This document shows, in pieces, positions 8,253-18,198 of a stretch of 64,000 bases of DNA. The notes under the pieces were generated by a model, which did no database searches, was not told where the DNA came from, and was given only the letters and a program-made list of their open reading frames with translations. Origin of the DNA: Pelosinus sp. UFO1 (GTDB lineage: Bacteria > Bacillota > Negativicutes > DSM-13327); assembly GCF_000725345.1 (NCBI RefSeq), contig NZ_CP008852.1, forward strand, positions 858,001 to 922,000, written 5' to 3'. Position numbers and translations under genes: made by a program. The first letter of the stretch is position 1; every line of letters starts with the position of its first letter.

Positions 8253-9293
8253 GTGATTATTGATTGTAATATGCATTATCTCCCTGAGGATCTTTTTACA
8301 AATGAAAAAATACTAAATGGATTTCTTGATTGTGTTCCGAGGACTTTCGGTGAAAATGCCTATCTGGGAGTTGTCCCAGGCACAAGTATTCGCCAAATTA
8401 TTCTCGAAAAGCCCAAGGGCTACGAAAACTTGAATTACGCTGAAGGCCAATATACTTTGGAAGCCAAATTGCAGGATATGGCTGATGGTGGGGTAGATAA
8501 GGCCCTTCTTAGAATACCGGTTTGGCAGGAATGGCTTCCTATCGAAATGTGTAGAATCATTAATGACGGACTAGCGGACATGGTTAAACGTAGCAATGGC
8601 AAATTTTTAGCCAATGCTGTCCTTCCGCCGTGGGCAAACAAGGAATGTATCTACGAATTGGAAAGATGTGTAAAAGAACTTGGCATGGTTGGTGTGCAAC
8701 TTGCCTGCCATTATGGAAAACTATATCTAGATGATGAAATTTTTAAGCCATACTTTAAAATATTAAATGAACTTAAGTTGCCGGTTGTTGTACATCACAC
8801 TCCGTTACCAGTGGAATATGAATCAATTACCAGCTATACCAACCTACGGCGGTTCTATGGAAGGTGTATCGACCAAGGGACAGCTGTAGGAAGAGAGCTG
8901 TTTAGCGGAATGTTCGATGAATTTCCTGATCTTAAATTAATTCACACTATGCTAGGCGGAGCATTCTATTCTTTTGTTAACATCCTCCTGCCAAACGTCT
9001 CCAAAACCGGTGAAGTGATGGAACGCTTTAAAACAGATTCGGATAAGCTTATAGGGCATCTGAAAAACAATCTGTATTTTGACATGTCGCATGCTGCACC
9101 GTGGGGTAAAGAACAATTAGAATGTGCAATAAGGGTATTTGGTGCTGACCATGTACTTTTCGGTTCTTCCTATCCGGTCAGAAGAGAGTGGCTGATCAAG
9201 GGGGTGGAGGTTATTAAATCTTTAGACATTGGTGAAAAAGAAAAAGCTTTGGTTCTTGGTGAAAATGCCCAAAGATTGTTTAATATTAAATAG
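8253..9293 (+). CDS. Amidohydrolase-2-like TIM-barrel protein with altered metal ligands
   Basis: A 346-aa protein with the fold signatures of the amidohydrolase-2 (ACMSD-like) family. It starts at GTG 8253 after AAGGAGG. Family members usually show HxH after the first strand, a His in VHHP-type and SHGG-type motifs, and an Asp in FGSDYP. Here these read IDCNMHYLP (first His is Asn), VVHHTPLP, LIHTMLGG and VLFGSSYP (Asp is Ser). Two expected metal or catalytic residues are thus changed, so it may use another chemistry or be non-catalytic. The preceding DUF347 gene is 81 nt away. Substrate unknown. Confidence 0.75.
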   Translation: MIIDCNMHYLPEDLFTNEKILNGFLDCVPRTFGENAYLGVVPGTSIRQIILEKPKGYENLNYAEGQYTLEAKLQDMADGGVDKALLRIPVWQEWLPIEMCRIINDGLADMVKRSNGKFLANAVLPPWANKECIYELERCVKELGMVGVQLACHYGKLYLDDEIFKPYFKILNELKLPVVVHHTPLPVEYESITSYTNLRRFYGRCIDQGTAVGRELFSGMFDEFPDLKLIHTMLGGAFYSFVNILLPNVSKTGEVMERFKTDSDKLIGHLKNNLYFDMSHAAPWGKEQLECAIRVFGADHVLFGSSYPVRREWLIKGVEVIKSLDIGEKEKALVLGENAQRLFNIK

Positions 9294-9322
9294 ACTTAAT
9301 TTTAAATGTTAGTTACATTTTT

Positions 9323-9356
9323 AGCTGGGAGGCTTAGTATAAGCGAGTTTCCCAGC
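9323..9356 (+). terminator. Hairpin downstream of the amidohydrolase-like gene
   Basis: GCTGGGA at 9323-9329 pairs with TCCCAGC at 9350-9356 around a long loop, about 30 nt after the stop. No clean U-tract follows, so terminator function is uncertain. Confidence 0.35.
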
Positions 9357-9488
9357 ACTTTGCTATACTAAATTGCTCATAACGTTTTAACATTTAGGGT
9401 TTTTATTGAGTGCCCCTGATGGCATCAAAATAAGCCCGAATACAGATTTTTTCTTTTTCTATTAGTAATAAAAAGGTGGAGATGGATT

Positions 9489-9767
9489 ATGAGAAAAATT
9501 ACATCCATTATATTGACGATTGCATTCATTATTGTATCTGTATCAGGGGTACAGATGGCTGTTGTACCCAAACCCAAAAATGTTCAGCAGCAAATGATAG
9601 GTAACCGTGATGGAGATAAATCAATGGCTATGTGCGGAATGGCCTTTTATCCTAAAAAAGCTCATGAATGGGCTGGATATCTCTTTATTGGAGCGGGATT
9701 GGTGCATATCGGCCTCAATAGAAGACCAATGTTATCCTATCTCAGGTTTAGAAAAAGTAGCAATTAA
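9489..9767 (+). CDS. Small two-TM membrane protein, DUF4405-like
   Basis: A 92-aa protein with an N-terminal hydrophobic segment (about 5-25) and a second one (about 60-78) that contains HEWAGYLFIGAGLVHIGLN. Two His residues one helix length apart in this segment resemble DUF4405-type, possibly haem-binding, proteins. KPKNVQQQM and CGMAFYP lie between the segments. Assignment is by pattern only. A good AAAGGTGG site precedes ATG 9489. It has no close partner: 195 nt separate it from the gene before and 145 nt from the MFS gene after. Confidence 0.55.
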   Translation: MRKITSIILTIAFIIVSVSGVQMAVVPKPKNVQQQMIGNRDGDKSMAMCGMAFYPKKAHEWAGYLFIGAGLVHIGLNRRPMLSYLRFRKSSN

Positions 9768-9912
9768 TGGGCAATTGTATTAAAAAAAGAGAGTTCCTGA
9801 AGTTAGTAAAATTTATACGTCAAGGACCATCGCAATGTAAGTCTTTTTTTGAAAACTATTTTTGCTTGTTATTAATTTTGGTTATTTGTTTTTTAAGGAG
9901 GAGTTAGTTTTT

Positions 9913-11151
9913 GTGGAGAACATTATGGAAGTAGAGAAACTTTGGACGAGGGAGTTTATATTCAGTTGCTTGTCAAATCTATTCGTTTTTATGAGTATGT
10001 ACTTTCTTTTACCAATATTGCCACTGTTTATAACCGAGGTTTTTGCAGGGGATAAGGGACAGGTGGGATACGTGTTTGGTATTTTTGCATTTGCAGGGGT
10101 TATTATAAGACCCGTGGCGGGATATTTATTGGATGTGATGGGAAGAAAACCCATAGCTTGGATTTCAATAAGTTGTCTATTTTTAGCCATGTTGTCCTAT
10201 AATTGGATGACAAGTTTATTGTTACTCCTTATTTTAAGAGGCATTCATGGAGTATGTTGGGGAGTCTCGACTACATCTCTTGCAACTTTGGTAACAGATT
10301 CTATTCCCTTAAAACAACGTGGAGAAGGGATTGGGTATTATGGTTTATCCATTTCCGTTGCCATGTTTATTGGTCCTATACTTGGATTAGATATATTGCG
10401 GTATTTTGGTTATTCTATCTCGTTTTATCTAGGTACTGGTTTGGTAGCGATTGCCCTATTCTGTTTATTTGCGCTTAAAAGGCAGGAAGTTTATCCAGTG
10501 TCAAACGAGAAACATAAGGGAATGTTAGAAAAAAAGGTACTTTCCTATGCATTACTCGTGTTTTTTTTATCTTTGCTATATAGCGGCATTCTCTCTTTCA
10601 TAGTATTATTTGCTAAGGAAATCAGCATAGAAAACTCAGAGGTGTATTTCCTTGCCAACGCTTTAACCTTGGTTGTCAGTAGACCATATGCGGGAAGAGT
10701 TTTAGACAAAAAAGGGCCAATAAAGATTATGTGTATCGGATTTCTAACATTATTTGCTACCTTTATATGCTTGTTTTTTGCTGAAAGCTACTTTCTGTTC
10801 ATAATGTCCGCTTTGTTATTAGGAATTGGTTTTGGTATTGTCCATTCAACAGCAATTACTTTGGCAATTAACAAAGTCGATGCATCTAGGCGCGGAGTAG
10901 TCAACGGAACAATATTAACAGCTTTTGATTTAGGGGTTGGGATTGGTTCTATGTTGCTAGGAGTTTTGTCAAATTATGCGGGGCTGAAAATTATGTATTT
11001 GGTAAGTGGGTTTATGGTTCTTATACCGTTTAGTATTTTTTACGTAACACATATGATAAAAAACAAGGAAACAGTGGTAGATGGCAAAATCAAAGTATCT
11101 GGTAAGGTGCCTAGCAAAGAAGAAATTAAAACAATGTTGAAGCAGGAATAA
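9913..11151 (+). CDS. Major facilitator superfamily transporter
   Basis: About 412 aa with 12 predicted transmembrane segments. MFS motif A-like loops are seen: GYLLDVMGRKPIAW after TM2 and GRVLDKKGPIK in the second half. Two starts are possible: GTG 9913, 9 nt after AAGGAGGAG, or ATG 9925, 6 nt after GGAG. The N-terminus MEVEKLWTREF from the second is also typical of the family. Substrate is not evident. A bidirectional terminator separates it from convergent ulaG. Confidence 0.82.
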   Translation: MENIMEVEKLWTREFIFSCLSNLFVFMSMYFLLPILPLFITEVFAGDKGQVGYVFGIFAFAGVIIRPVAGYLLDVMGRKPIAWISISCLFLAMLSYNWMTSLLLLLILRGIHGVCWGVSTTSLATLVTDSIPLKQRGEGIGYYGLSISVAMFIGPILGLDILRYFGYSISFYLGTGLVAIALFCLFALKRQEVYPVSNEKHKGMLEKKVLSYALLVFFLSLLYSGILSFIVLFAKEISIENSEVYFLANALTLVVSRPYAGRVLDKKGPIKIMCIGFLTLFATFICLFFAESYFLFIMSALLLGIGFGIVHSTAITLAINKVDASRRGVVNGTILTAFDLGVGIGSMLLGVLSNYAGLKIMYLVSGFMVLIPFSIFYVTHMIKNKETVVDGKIKVSGKVPSKEEIKTMLKQE

Positions 11152-11231
11152 ATGTAAATAACGTTGTCCTAGAGTGATAGGTCTACTAGTTTGAAATCGG
11201 TGAGTCGGGATGAGGGTTCCATGGGCGAAGG

Positions 11232-11277
11232 AAAAAAGCAGGCTATTTCTTGATTACAAGAAATAGCCTGCTTTTTT
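11232..11277. terminator. Bidirectional rho-independent terminator
   Basis: A 15-bp perfect stem (GCAGGCTATTTCTTG and its complement) has an A-tract before and a T-tract after it, so it can terminate from both sides. It lies between the convergent MFS gene and ulaG. Confidence 0.88.
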
Positions 11278-11301
11278 AACTGATATAAGAGAGTACTAGG
11301 T

Positions 11302-12366
11302 TTAGAGAAAAGAAGGGAAAGGTAAATCGATATCACCTTCAAAGCAATCATCAAAACCACGAGGATAATGATATTCACGTTTGTCTTTATCGGCTGGGAA
11401 AACAAATTTTCCGCCCACCTGCCAAATGAAGGGTTTAAACTTATATTGTAGTCTGTCCTTTTTCATTTCAAATAGGACATTAATCTCTGCAGGATCTGCT
11501 TGGAAGTTAGACCATATATCATGGTGGAAAGGAATGACTACTTTAGTATTCAAAGATTCTGCCATTCTGAGTATATCAGAGGCAGTCATTTTATCTGTAA
11601 TACCACGAGGATTTTCACCAAAAGAGCCTAATGCCACATCAACTTTATGATCGTTGCCGTGCTTGGCGTAATAATTTGAGTAATGAGAATCACCACTATG
11701 GTAAAGGCTTCCACCTGTTGTTTTTACAAGATAATTCACAGCTCTTTCATCCATGTTACCAGGCATTTTACCTGTCAAAGTTTCTCCTTTAGGGACGGTA
11801 ATCAATGCTGTACGGTCAAAGGACTCAAGGACTACAAGCTCAGTATCTTTAATTTTAACCACATCACCTGGCTTGACAACAATGCAACGTTCTGCAGGCA
11901 CACCCCAGCCAATCCAAAGATCAACGCAAGTTTTTGGTCCAATAAAGGGGACGGATGAATCGCAATTTTTCATGACTGCTGCTGCTACATTTACATCAAT
12001 GTGATCATTATGATCGTGCGTTGATACTACTGCATCAATTTTATTAATAGCAAAAGGATCTAGAACAAAAGGTGCAACTCTTAGGTTTGGCTGTAACTTT
12101 TTGCCACCCGTCATTCTTGCCATTTGATGATGAGAATCCATCAGTGGTTTAGACTTGGTTCTTTTACCACTTCCACACCAAAAATCAATACAAATATTCG
12201 CGGAACCCTCAGATTTAATCCAAATGCCTGTACAACCTAGCCACCACATGGCAAATGTACCTGGAGCAACTATTTCTGATTCGATTTCTTCATTAAGCCA
12301 TGTTCCCCATTCGGGAAAAGTACTTAATACCCAAGAATCGCGTGTAATTTGATCAATTTTACTCAT
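11302..12366 (-). CDS. ulaG: L-ascorbate-6-phosphate lactonase UlaG
   Basis: UlaG opens the lactone ring of L-ascorbate-6-phosphate, giving 3-keto-L-gulonate-6-phosphate. The 354-aa length equals that of E. coli UlaG. Metallo-beta-lactamase motifs are present: [10 protein letters not shown] (metal-binding HxHxDH), HSGDSHYS and PFHHDIW, plus [15 protein letters not shown] near the start. It is cytosolic, with no signal peptide. It lies on the minus strand, 164 nt after the beta-propeller gene, and faces away from the ulaCABEF genes. With them it makes an ascorbate catabolic island. Confidence 0.92.
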   Translation of the reverse strand: MSKIDQITRDSWVLSTFPEWGTWLNEEIESEIVAPGTFAMWWLGCTGIWIKSEGSANICIDFWCGSGKRTKSKPLMDSHHQMARMTGGKKLQPNLRVAPFVLDPFAINKIDAVVSTHDHNDHIDVNVAAAVMKNCDSSVPFIGPKTCVDLWIGWGVPAERCIVVKPGDVVKIKDTELVVLESFDRTALITVPKGETLTGKMPGNMDERAVNYLVKTTGGSLYHSGDSHYSNYYAKHGNDHKVDVALGSFGENPRGITDKMTASDILRMAESLNTKVVIPFHHDIWSNFQADPAEINVLFEMKKDRLQYKFKPFIWQVGGKFVFPADKDKREYHYPRGFDDCFEGDIDLPFPSFL

Positions 12367-12529
12367 TTTTCACCCTTCTTTTTATGGTTTTTTTTGTTTA
12401 ATTATCGAAATTTTCTTAAATTATTAGATGGTTTTATCCTGATTTTAAAAGCAGATAAATAATCTTATGCAATAATGTATTGATTCAGCAAGTAGATGCA
12501 AGAGTTGGTTGGCAGTATGTTAACTATTT

Positions 12530-13558
12530 TCACTCAGTTATTTCGTAAATTGCCACCTCGCCAATTTCTCTGTTGGCAGCGAGAATTACGTCTGAGGTCT
12601 TCTTATTCAATACAGCTATATTGCTAGGACCTCCTGTATTATCTATGGTGAAATGCTTAATTTTTCCGGAGTCATCGTCCATTTGAAAGCAGTTCAATTC
12701 CCTGTTTCCTTTTCGGCCGCCGATAATAAATGAGGGTTTATTCAATATCTTTCCTCCCCAGACAACATGCCCAAATTCATATGCATGTTCGTGGATTGGA
12801 ATCAATTTGCCATCTATAGATTTATAGATAATACCACGGCTGCCGTGAAATGACTCTATAGTTGCCAGTTCCATATGCCCGTCATTATCAATATCAAATA
12901 CAGCAATATCGCTAACCTCATGGTTCAATAGTTGTTCTGATTCCCATACTTCACTATCCTTTTCAGGGAGGTAAAGAGCGAAAACGCCTTCTGATCCAGA
13001 TATGAGATAAACATCTCGGTTGTTCCATTTTCCCCTGCAAAAACCATGATTTTTTGTAATGCCTTCCAGTATTGGTTTTAACGCAAAAGGTTTACATATC
13101 TCAGGGGGTATTTCTGCAACATAAACTTTGCCAGGTTTCGACCAGTCTTCCTTAGAGTCTTTATCTTCACACAGAGTTGCACCAATGAGAAAAAGTTTAT
13201 TATTTAAAACAAATACGTCGAATCTGTGGAGATAAGGAATCGTCATAATAGGACGAATTGTCCATTTTGAGTCACTATCGCATTTGGCATGAACAATTTT
13301 TGATTCTTTTGCCTGAAATGTGGGAGTGAAATCTTGTGTTGCAATAAACTCATTTTTTCTACCAGGTATAGGCACAATATTCATAGTCCCCCCCGGTCCG
13401 GGCCAGACGTCACTTTCTTTCCAAGTATTTTCATTGAACGCTATGCAAGGGCCATAACCCTCGGTTGCAACTAGGTAGTTTGTCTCCCCGTTGACTTCCA
13501 TAATTGCAGTTGCATATGCCTTGTCCAGTTTCCTTGAAAATCGTTTAGTTATTATCAT
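12530..13558 (-). CDS. Cytosolic FG-GAP/VCBS-like beta-propeller protein, function unknown
   Basis: A 342-aa protein with no signal peptide or membrane segment. Repeated beta-rich blades contain a FDIDNDGHMELA calcium-loop-like motif (about 225-236) typical of FG-GAP/VCBS propellers. Other blade-like strings are YLVATEGYGPCIAF near the start and SDVILAANREIGEVAIYE at the end. It lies between ulaG (same strand) and the divergent PRD regulator, which suggests a role in ascorbate or related sugar-lactone use, but no catalytic site is recognised. A tag-like lactonase function is possible but unproven. Such propellers are more often secreted, so a cytosolic one is unusual. Confidence 0.7.
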   Translation of the reverse strand: MIITKRFSRKLDKAYATAIMEVNGETNYLVATEGYGPCIAFNENTWKESDVWPGPGGTMNIVPIPGRKNEFIATQDFTPTFQAKESKIVHAKCDSDSKWTIRPIMTIPYLHRFDVFVLNNKLFLIGATLCEDKDSKEDWSKPGKVYVAEIPPEICKPFALKPILEGITKNHGFCRGKWNNRDVYLISGSEGVFALYLPEKDSEVWESEQLLNHEVSDIAVFDIDNDGHMELATIESFHGSRGIIYKSIDGKLIPIHEHAYEFGHVVWGGKILNKPSFIIGGRKGNRELNCFQMDDDSGKIKHFTIDNTGGPSNIAVLNKKTSDVILAANREIGEVAIYEITE

Positions 13559-13818
13559 GGTAACTCTCTCCTTTTCTCATAATCTAGGTATGAAAATGGT
13601 ATGGCACATCATTTAAAATTTATTATAGCAGAATTCAGAATTAGTAAATAAGAACAAGTTTTGTACAGCCAATCTCGCAAAAATGTACTTGTGCGACACA
13701 ATTTTGCATAAATGATTTTTCATTTATTGTTCTTTTTTTTCAGCACAGAACAATTGTATAATCAATTTAGAAAGTTTGAATAATTTAAAAAAAGTAGTGA
13801 GGAGGTGCAGCAGGAGAC
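13559..13818. promoter_or_regulatory. Divergent control region between the propeller gene and the PRD regulator
   Basis: This 260-nt AT-rich spacer must hold promoters for both directions. It contains three small palindromes of ACAA/TTGT type: ACAAGTTTTGT (13663-13673), TTGTGCGACACAA (13689-13701) and ACAATTGT near 13750. They could be regulator or catabolite-control sites. No sigma-54 -24/-12 element was found. Confidence 0.35.
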
Positions 13819-15852
13819 ATGATCATTCTTAAAAGTCGGAGTAGAGCGATATTGAATTATATTTTGTCGCGGGATGGATATGTGACATTAGATGAAGTAG
13901 CAGAACAAATTCATATTTCTAAACGTGCTGTTTATTATGACCTCCACGAGATTATTGACTGGCTGAAAAGCAAAAATATCTCATTACTAAAAGTTGAAAG
14001 GCAGAGGGGCATATTTTTGAGCGCAGAGCAAAAATCACTTGTCCTTCAGCATCTTGGAAAGTCATCAAATACCGCATTTTATACCTTTTCACAGGATGAG
14101 CGCCTAGCGGTATTGATTTGCAAAATGTTAACATTGACGGAAGTTTGGCATGCTGACAGGCTAGCTAGTCTATGCAACGTTAGCCGCAATACTGTTTTGA
14201 GTGATTTGAAAGCAGCTAAAACTGCATTAATGGAATATAAGTTGAAATTGACTTATGGAATTAAGCAAGGGTATGTGATTTCAGGTGACATCATTCGACT
14301 ACGAGCAGTTTTTCTGTACTACCTTGCTCAGATAATGCCACTGGCAAAGCGTGGGATTTTGCCATATTTACAAGATGAAGTTGTGAAGAAAAGCTTGGTC
14401 TCTTTGACAGCAATAGAACATGAGCTAGATACTGAATATGTGGATGGCACATTAACGCAACTGGCAATTTTGATTGGGATGATGATGCATAATAATGATC
14501 GAGTCATCATTGGATTCGAGCGAGAAGAGATTGTAAACAGTAAAGAGTTTCTATTGATCAATCAGTTCTTTCCCGAGCTTCCAAATGAAGAACAAGTTTA
14601 CCTTGCAATACATCTTTTAGGAGCTCGTGTCCAATTTCCTAAGGAAATTACTGGTGAAGAGAAACATAACTATGCAGATATGTCAAGGATTGCCATGCGA
14701 ATGATTCATGAATTTGAGCGACTGGCATGTGTTGATTTTAGTGAAAAAGACAATTTACTGCAGAAAATAGTCATTCACTTGGATAGCTCTTTTTATCGTT
14801 ATCGTTACGGTATTTTAGAAGGAACTCCAGTTGTTGCAGAAATCGAAAAGAAATATCCAGAACTATTTGTCATTACGCAAAAGGTATCAGAGTCGTTAGC
14901 AAAAGCCATCGGTTATCCGATTCCTAAAAGTGATATTTCTTATTTGACGCTGCATTTCGGTGCACACCTACGCACGTCAGGACGAAAAAAATGTCTCATC
15001 AAGATTCTGATTGTTTGTCAGAATGGTGTAGCTACTGCCCAGATCCTTAGTAGGGAAATAGAGGAATTACTTCCTTTTATTGAAGTGGTTGACATTATAT
15101 CTGCCCGTGAATTAAATGGATACAGCCAGCCCTATGACCTGATCGTTTCCACCGTGCAATTGTCAGCAAATTATCAGGCTTTAACAGTCAATCCCATACT
15201 GACAGTGGAAGACAAGCAGACTATCTTGGCACATGTATTTAGAATGCGAAAGTCCGTGCGAAAGAAAGATGATGCAGAACGGATTTTTGACATAGTAAAG
15301 CAATACGTACCAGAAGATATGCATTATAACGTAAAGAGGGAACTTGGCAATTATTTTAACGAAAAACATTCCTTATTTCGTGAAGTTCTCGAACAAGGAC
15401 AACAGGGGTTGGCTGACCTGATTACACCAGGACGAATTCAATTAATAGAATCTATGGATGATTGGCGTGAAGGAATTAGTCTGGCTGCTGCTCCACTATT
15501 AGAAGAAGAGTTAATTAATGATTGTTATGTAAATGCCATGATTGAATGTGTTGAAAATTATGGTCCATATATTTTCATTACGCCTGATGTGGCACTTGCT
15601 CACGCTAAGCCTGAAGGTAATGTGAATGGATTGTCTGCATCAATGCTGCTGGCTCATGATGGTATCCTTTTCCCTGACAATAAAGTAGCACGGGTCATCA
15701 TTGTATTAGCATTGATTGATGATGAACAACATTTGGGCGCAATGAAAGATATTTTAGATTTCTTTGGAGATGAGCACAATACGGCCAGGCTGTCCAATGC
15801 TGTTAATGAAGTGGTGGCCTACAGCTTGATCGCTGGTATGCCAACCAATTAG
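13819..15852 (+). CDS. PRD-containing transcriptional activator with EIIB- and EIIA-like domains (MtlR/BglG type)
   Basis: A 677-aa PTS-responsive activator. In order: HTH domains (about 1-130, with DEVAEQIHISKRAVYYDLHEI), PRD1 (about 170-285, LAIHLLGARV), PRD2 (about 290-395, IVIHLDSSFYRYRYG and LTLHFGAHLR), an EIIB-like domain (about 395-490, Cys in VCQNGVATAQI), and an EIIA type-2 domain (about 535-677, His in DVALAHAKPEG). Phosphorylation of these sites by PTS proteins sets its activity. It sits directly upstream of ulaC, so it most likely activates the ascorbate genes. In E. coli that regulon is instead controlled by the DeoR-type repressor UlaR. Confidence 0.88.
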   Translation: MIILKSRSRAILNYILSRDGYVTLDEVAEQIHISKRAVYYDLHEIIDWLKSKNISLLKVERQRGIFLSAEQKSLVLQHLGKSSNTAFYTFSQDERLAVLICKMLTLTEVWHADRLASLCNVSRNTVLSDLKAAKTALMEYKLKLTYGIKQGYVISGDIIRLRAVFLYYLAQIMPLAKRGILPYLQDEVVKKSLVSLTAIEHELDTEYVDGTLTQLAILIGMMMHNNDRVIIGFEREEIVNSKEFLLINQFFPELPNEEQVYLAIHLLGARVQFPKEITGEEKHNYADMSRIAMRMIHEFERLACVDFSEKDNLLQKIVIHLDSSFYRYRYGILEGTPVVAEIEKKYPELFVITQKVSESLAKAIGYPIPKSDISYLTLHFGAHLRTSGRKKCLIKILIVCQNGVATAQILSREIEELLPFIEVVDIISARELNGYSQPYDLIVSTVQLSANYQALTVNPILTVEDKQTILAHVFRMRKSVRKKDDAERIFDIVKQYVPEDMHYNVKRELGNYFNEKHSLFREVLEQGQQGLADLITPGRIQLIESMDDWREGISLAAAPLLEEELINDCYVNAMIECVENYGPYIFITPDVALAHAKPEGNVNGLSASMLLAHDGILFPDNKVARVIIVLALIDDEQHLGAMKDILDFFGDEHNTARLSNAVNEVVAYSLIAGMPTN

Positions 15853-15895
15853 TGGAAGTGGATTAGTAAACCCATAATGAAAGGAAGCTGGTTTT

Positions 15896-16333
15896 ATGTT
15901 TAAAGAATTGATCGCAAAACAACGTGTTGTATTTGCGGATGGTTTTGACCACTGGGAGGACGCCATACGGGCAGCAGCTCAACCCTTGCTGCGGGATGGT
16001 GCAATTGAAGAATCCTACATCGATGATATGATTGCCAGTGTTAATAAATTCGGGCCCTATATCGTGATTGCTCCTGATGTAGCTATGCCTCATGCCCAAG
16101 GCGGAAACGGGGTAAAGGAAACTTCTATTTCTTTTATGAAGGTGAATCGTCCGGTAAGTTTCAGTGCAAGCAGCGAACATGATGCGCGGCTGTTATTTGT
16201 CTTAGCTTCCATTGATAGTAATTCACATCTGGACATGCTGCAAGCTTTGGTAGCTGCTATTTCTGATGATAATATTCTCGCTCAACTGCCGAATACTACA
16301 TGCGTTGCCGATTTGCAAAAAATGTTTGCATGA
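15896..16333 (+). CDS. ulaC: PTS EIIA component, ascorbate type (UlaC)
   Basis: A 145-aa cytosolic EIIA of the fructose/mannitol/ascorbate fold. The phospho-accepting His is in PDVAMPHAQGGNG (about residue 66). It takes phosphate from HPr and passes it to UlaB. AAGGAAG lies upstream of ATG 15896, 43 nt after the regulator, so the two are probably cotranscribed. It closely resembles the EIIA domain at the C-terminus of the regulator, which suggests common origin. Confidence 0.88.
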   Translation: MFKELIAKQRVVFADGFDHWEDAIRAAAQPLLRDGAIEESYIDDMIASVNKFGPYIVIAPDVAMPHAQGGNGVKETSISFMKVNRPVSFSASSEHDARLLFVLASIDSNSHLDMLQALVAAISDDNILAQLPNTTCVADLQKMFA

Positions 16334-16462
16334 AGATAAATTTCTTTTTGTTGTTACTTTAAAAAAAGGAGAGTGATAGTGCCTTAGATTGGAATTCGAT
16401 TTTATGGGCCTGATTTAATTCAATAAAGAGTATCCTATACAATATGAAATGGAGGATGAGAA

Positions 16463-17914
16463 ATGGGAGATTTATATACAACGATTAATACAGCAAGTAC
16501 AATATTTGCAAATAATATCCTGTCAAAACCGGAATTTTTCATAGGTATATTAGTTTTTATTGGTTATATGTTACTAGGTAAGCCAATTTATGAAGCCTTC
16601 GGTGGGTTTATTAAGGCGGCTGTTGGTATGATGATCTGGAATGTGGGGGCTGGCGGCTTGGTTAGCACGTTTAGACCGATATTAGCCGGCCTAAACGATC
16701 GTTTCCAGCTTAATGCGGCAGTTATTGATCCATATTTTGGCCTAAATGCTGCTAGTGAAGCGATTAAGATGATTGGTATGTCTCTTTCTTGGACAATGAT
16801 CTCACTAATGGTTGGGTTTGGCTGGAACATTCTATTAGTTTTATTGCGTAAGTACACTAAGCTTCGTACATTGTTCCTGACGGGTCATATTATGATTCAG
16901 CAGGCGACAACGTGTACTTGGATCGTATTCTGTGCCATTCCTGAACTCAGAAATTTCAGTGGTGCTCTCTGGATTGGTCTTTTAGTTGGTACCTATTGGT
17001 CAGTTTTCTCTAATCTTACAGTAGAGCCTACAGAGGAACTCACTGAGAATGCTGGCTTTGCTATCGGTCACCAACAAATGTTTTGGGTATGGTTAACGAG
17101 TAAGATTGCACATAAATTTGGGAGTCCAGATAGTAGTGTAGAAAACGTCAAAATGCCTAAGTGGCTGACTGTATTTAATGATAATGTAATTGCTACTGGT
17201 ACATTGATGCTCATTTTCTTTGGCACGATCATGGCAATTCTTGGCGAACCCTATATGCGCAGTATCGATAAGGCTGGTTTTCCAGCAACGTTAGCATTTG
17301 CTACCTATATTTTAGCTAAGTCGCTGTCCTTTTCAGTATACTTGTTTATTCTGATCAGTGGCGTCCGAATGTTCGTATCTGAGTTGACAGAGTCTTTCCG
17401 CGGTATTTCTGAAAAGATTCTGCCAGGAGCGCTGCCGGCGGTTGACTGTGCTGCAACCTATGGTTTTTCTTCACCGAACACTGTTTTATTCGGATTCATA
17501 TTTGGCTGTATTGGTCAATTCATAGCCATTGCCGGATTGTTTATCTTCAAGGCTCCAATTATGATTATCACAGGTTTCGTACCTGTATTCTTTGATAATG
17601 CGACTGTCGCTGTTTTTGCCAATAAGTTTGGTGGGGCTCGCGCAGCTGCCATATTACCTTTTTGCACAGGTATCACTCAGGTCATGGGGGGAGCCATTGC
17701 TGCTTGGTATTTTGAACTTTATAAATACGGCGGATGGCATGGTAATATCGACTGGGATACCTTGTGGCCAGCCATTGGATTTATTATGAAAAATTTATCG
17801 ATTCCTGGATTGATCCTTGTGATTGTAATGATGCTTCTTATTCCACAGCTTCAATATAGACGCAGTACAAATAAGGAACAGTATTTTAGAGTAACTGATG
17901 AAGGAGGATTATAA
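16463..17914 (+). CDS. ulaA: PTS ascorbate-specific EIIC permease (UlaA/SgaT)
   Basis: A 483-aa multipass permease that takes up L-ascorbate with phosphorylation to ascorbate-6-phosphate. Typical UlaA segments are ILVFIGYMLLGKPIYEAF near the start, NAAVIDPYFGL, GHIMIQQATTCTW and VPVFFDNATVAVFANKFGG. It ends in the ATGA overlap with ulaB, a translational coupling usual in PTS operons. GGAGGATG precedes ATG 16463. A gap of 129 nt from ulaC leaves room for an internal promoter. Confidence 0.9.
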   Translation: MGDLYTTINTASTIFANNILSKPEFFIGILVFIGYMLLGKPIYEAFGGFIKAAVGMMIWNVGAGGLVSTFRPILAGLNDRFQLNAAVIDPYFGLNAASEAIKMIGMSLSWTMISLMVGFGWNILLVLLRKYTKLRTLFLTGHIMIQQATTCTWIVFCAIPELRNFSGALWIGLLVGTYWSVFSNLTVEPTEELTENAGFAIGHQQMFWVWLTSKIAHKFGSPDSSVENVKMPKWLTVFNDNVIATGTLMLIFFGTIMAILGEPYMRSIDKAGFPATLAFATYILAKSLSFSVYLFILISGVRMFVSELTESFRGISEKILPGALPAVDCAATYGFSSPNTVLFGFIFGCIGQFIAIAGLFIFKAPIMIITGFVPVFFDNATVAVFANKFGGARAAAILPFCTGITQVMGGAIAAWYFELYKYGGWHGNIDWDTLWPAIGFIMKNLSIPGLILVIVMMLLIPQLQYRRSTNKEQYFRVTDEGGL

Positions 17915-18198
17915 TGATTAAGGTTGTTGCAGCTTGTGGTAATGGGATGGGGTCTAGTCAAATTATTAAGATGAAAATTGCTAAGGTGTTTAAAAAAATG
18001 GGGATTGAGGCTACGATAGATCACATGAGTGTCGGCGAAGCTAAATCTGCGGCCGCAGGGTATGATGTGGTATTCTGCTCTGCTTCACTAGTAGATAATT
18101 TTAAGGTCAAAAATAATAGAACCAAAATCGTTGGTTTAGTGAATCTACTATCGGAAGCTGAAATTGAGGCAAAGATTATAGAAGAAAATATTAAATAG
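17914..18198 (+). CDS. ulaB: PTS ascorbate-specific EIIB (UlaB/SgaB)
   Basis: A 94-aa EIIB. The phospho-Cys is in the loop VAACGNGMGSSQ (residues 5-16), the standard lactose/ascorbate EIIB site. It carries phosphate from UlaC to the substrate held by UlaA. ATG overlaps the ulaA stop by one base. Confidence 0.9.
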   Translation: MIKVVAACGNGMGSSQIIKMKIAKVFKKMGIEATIDHMSVGEAKSAAAGYDVVFCSASLVDNFKVKNNRTKIVGLVNLLSEAEIEAKIIEENIK

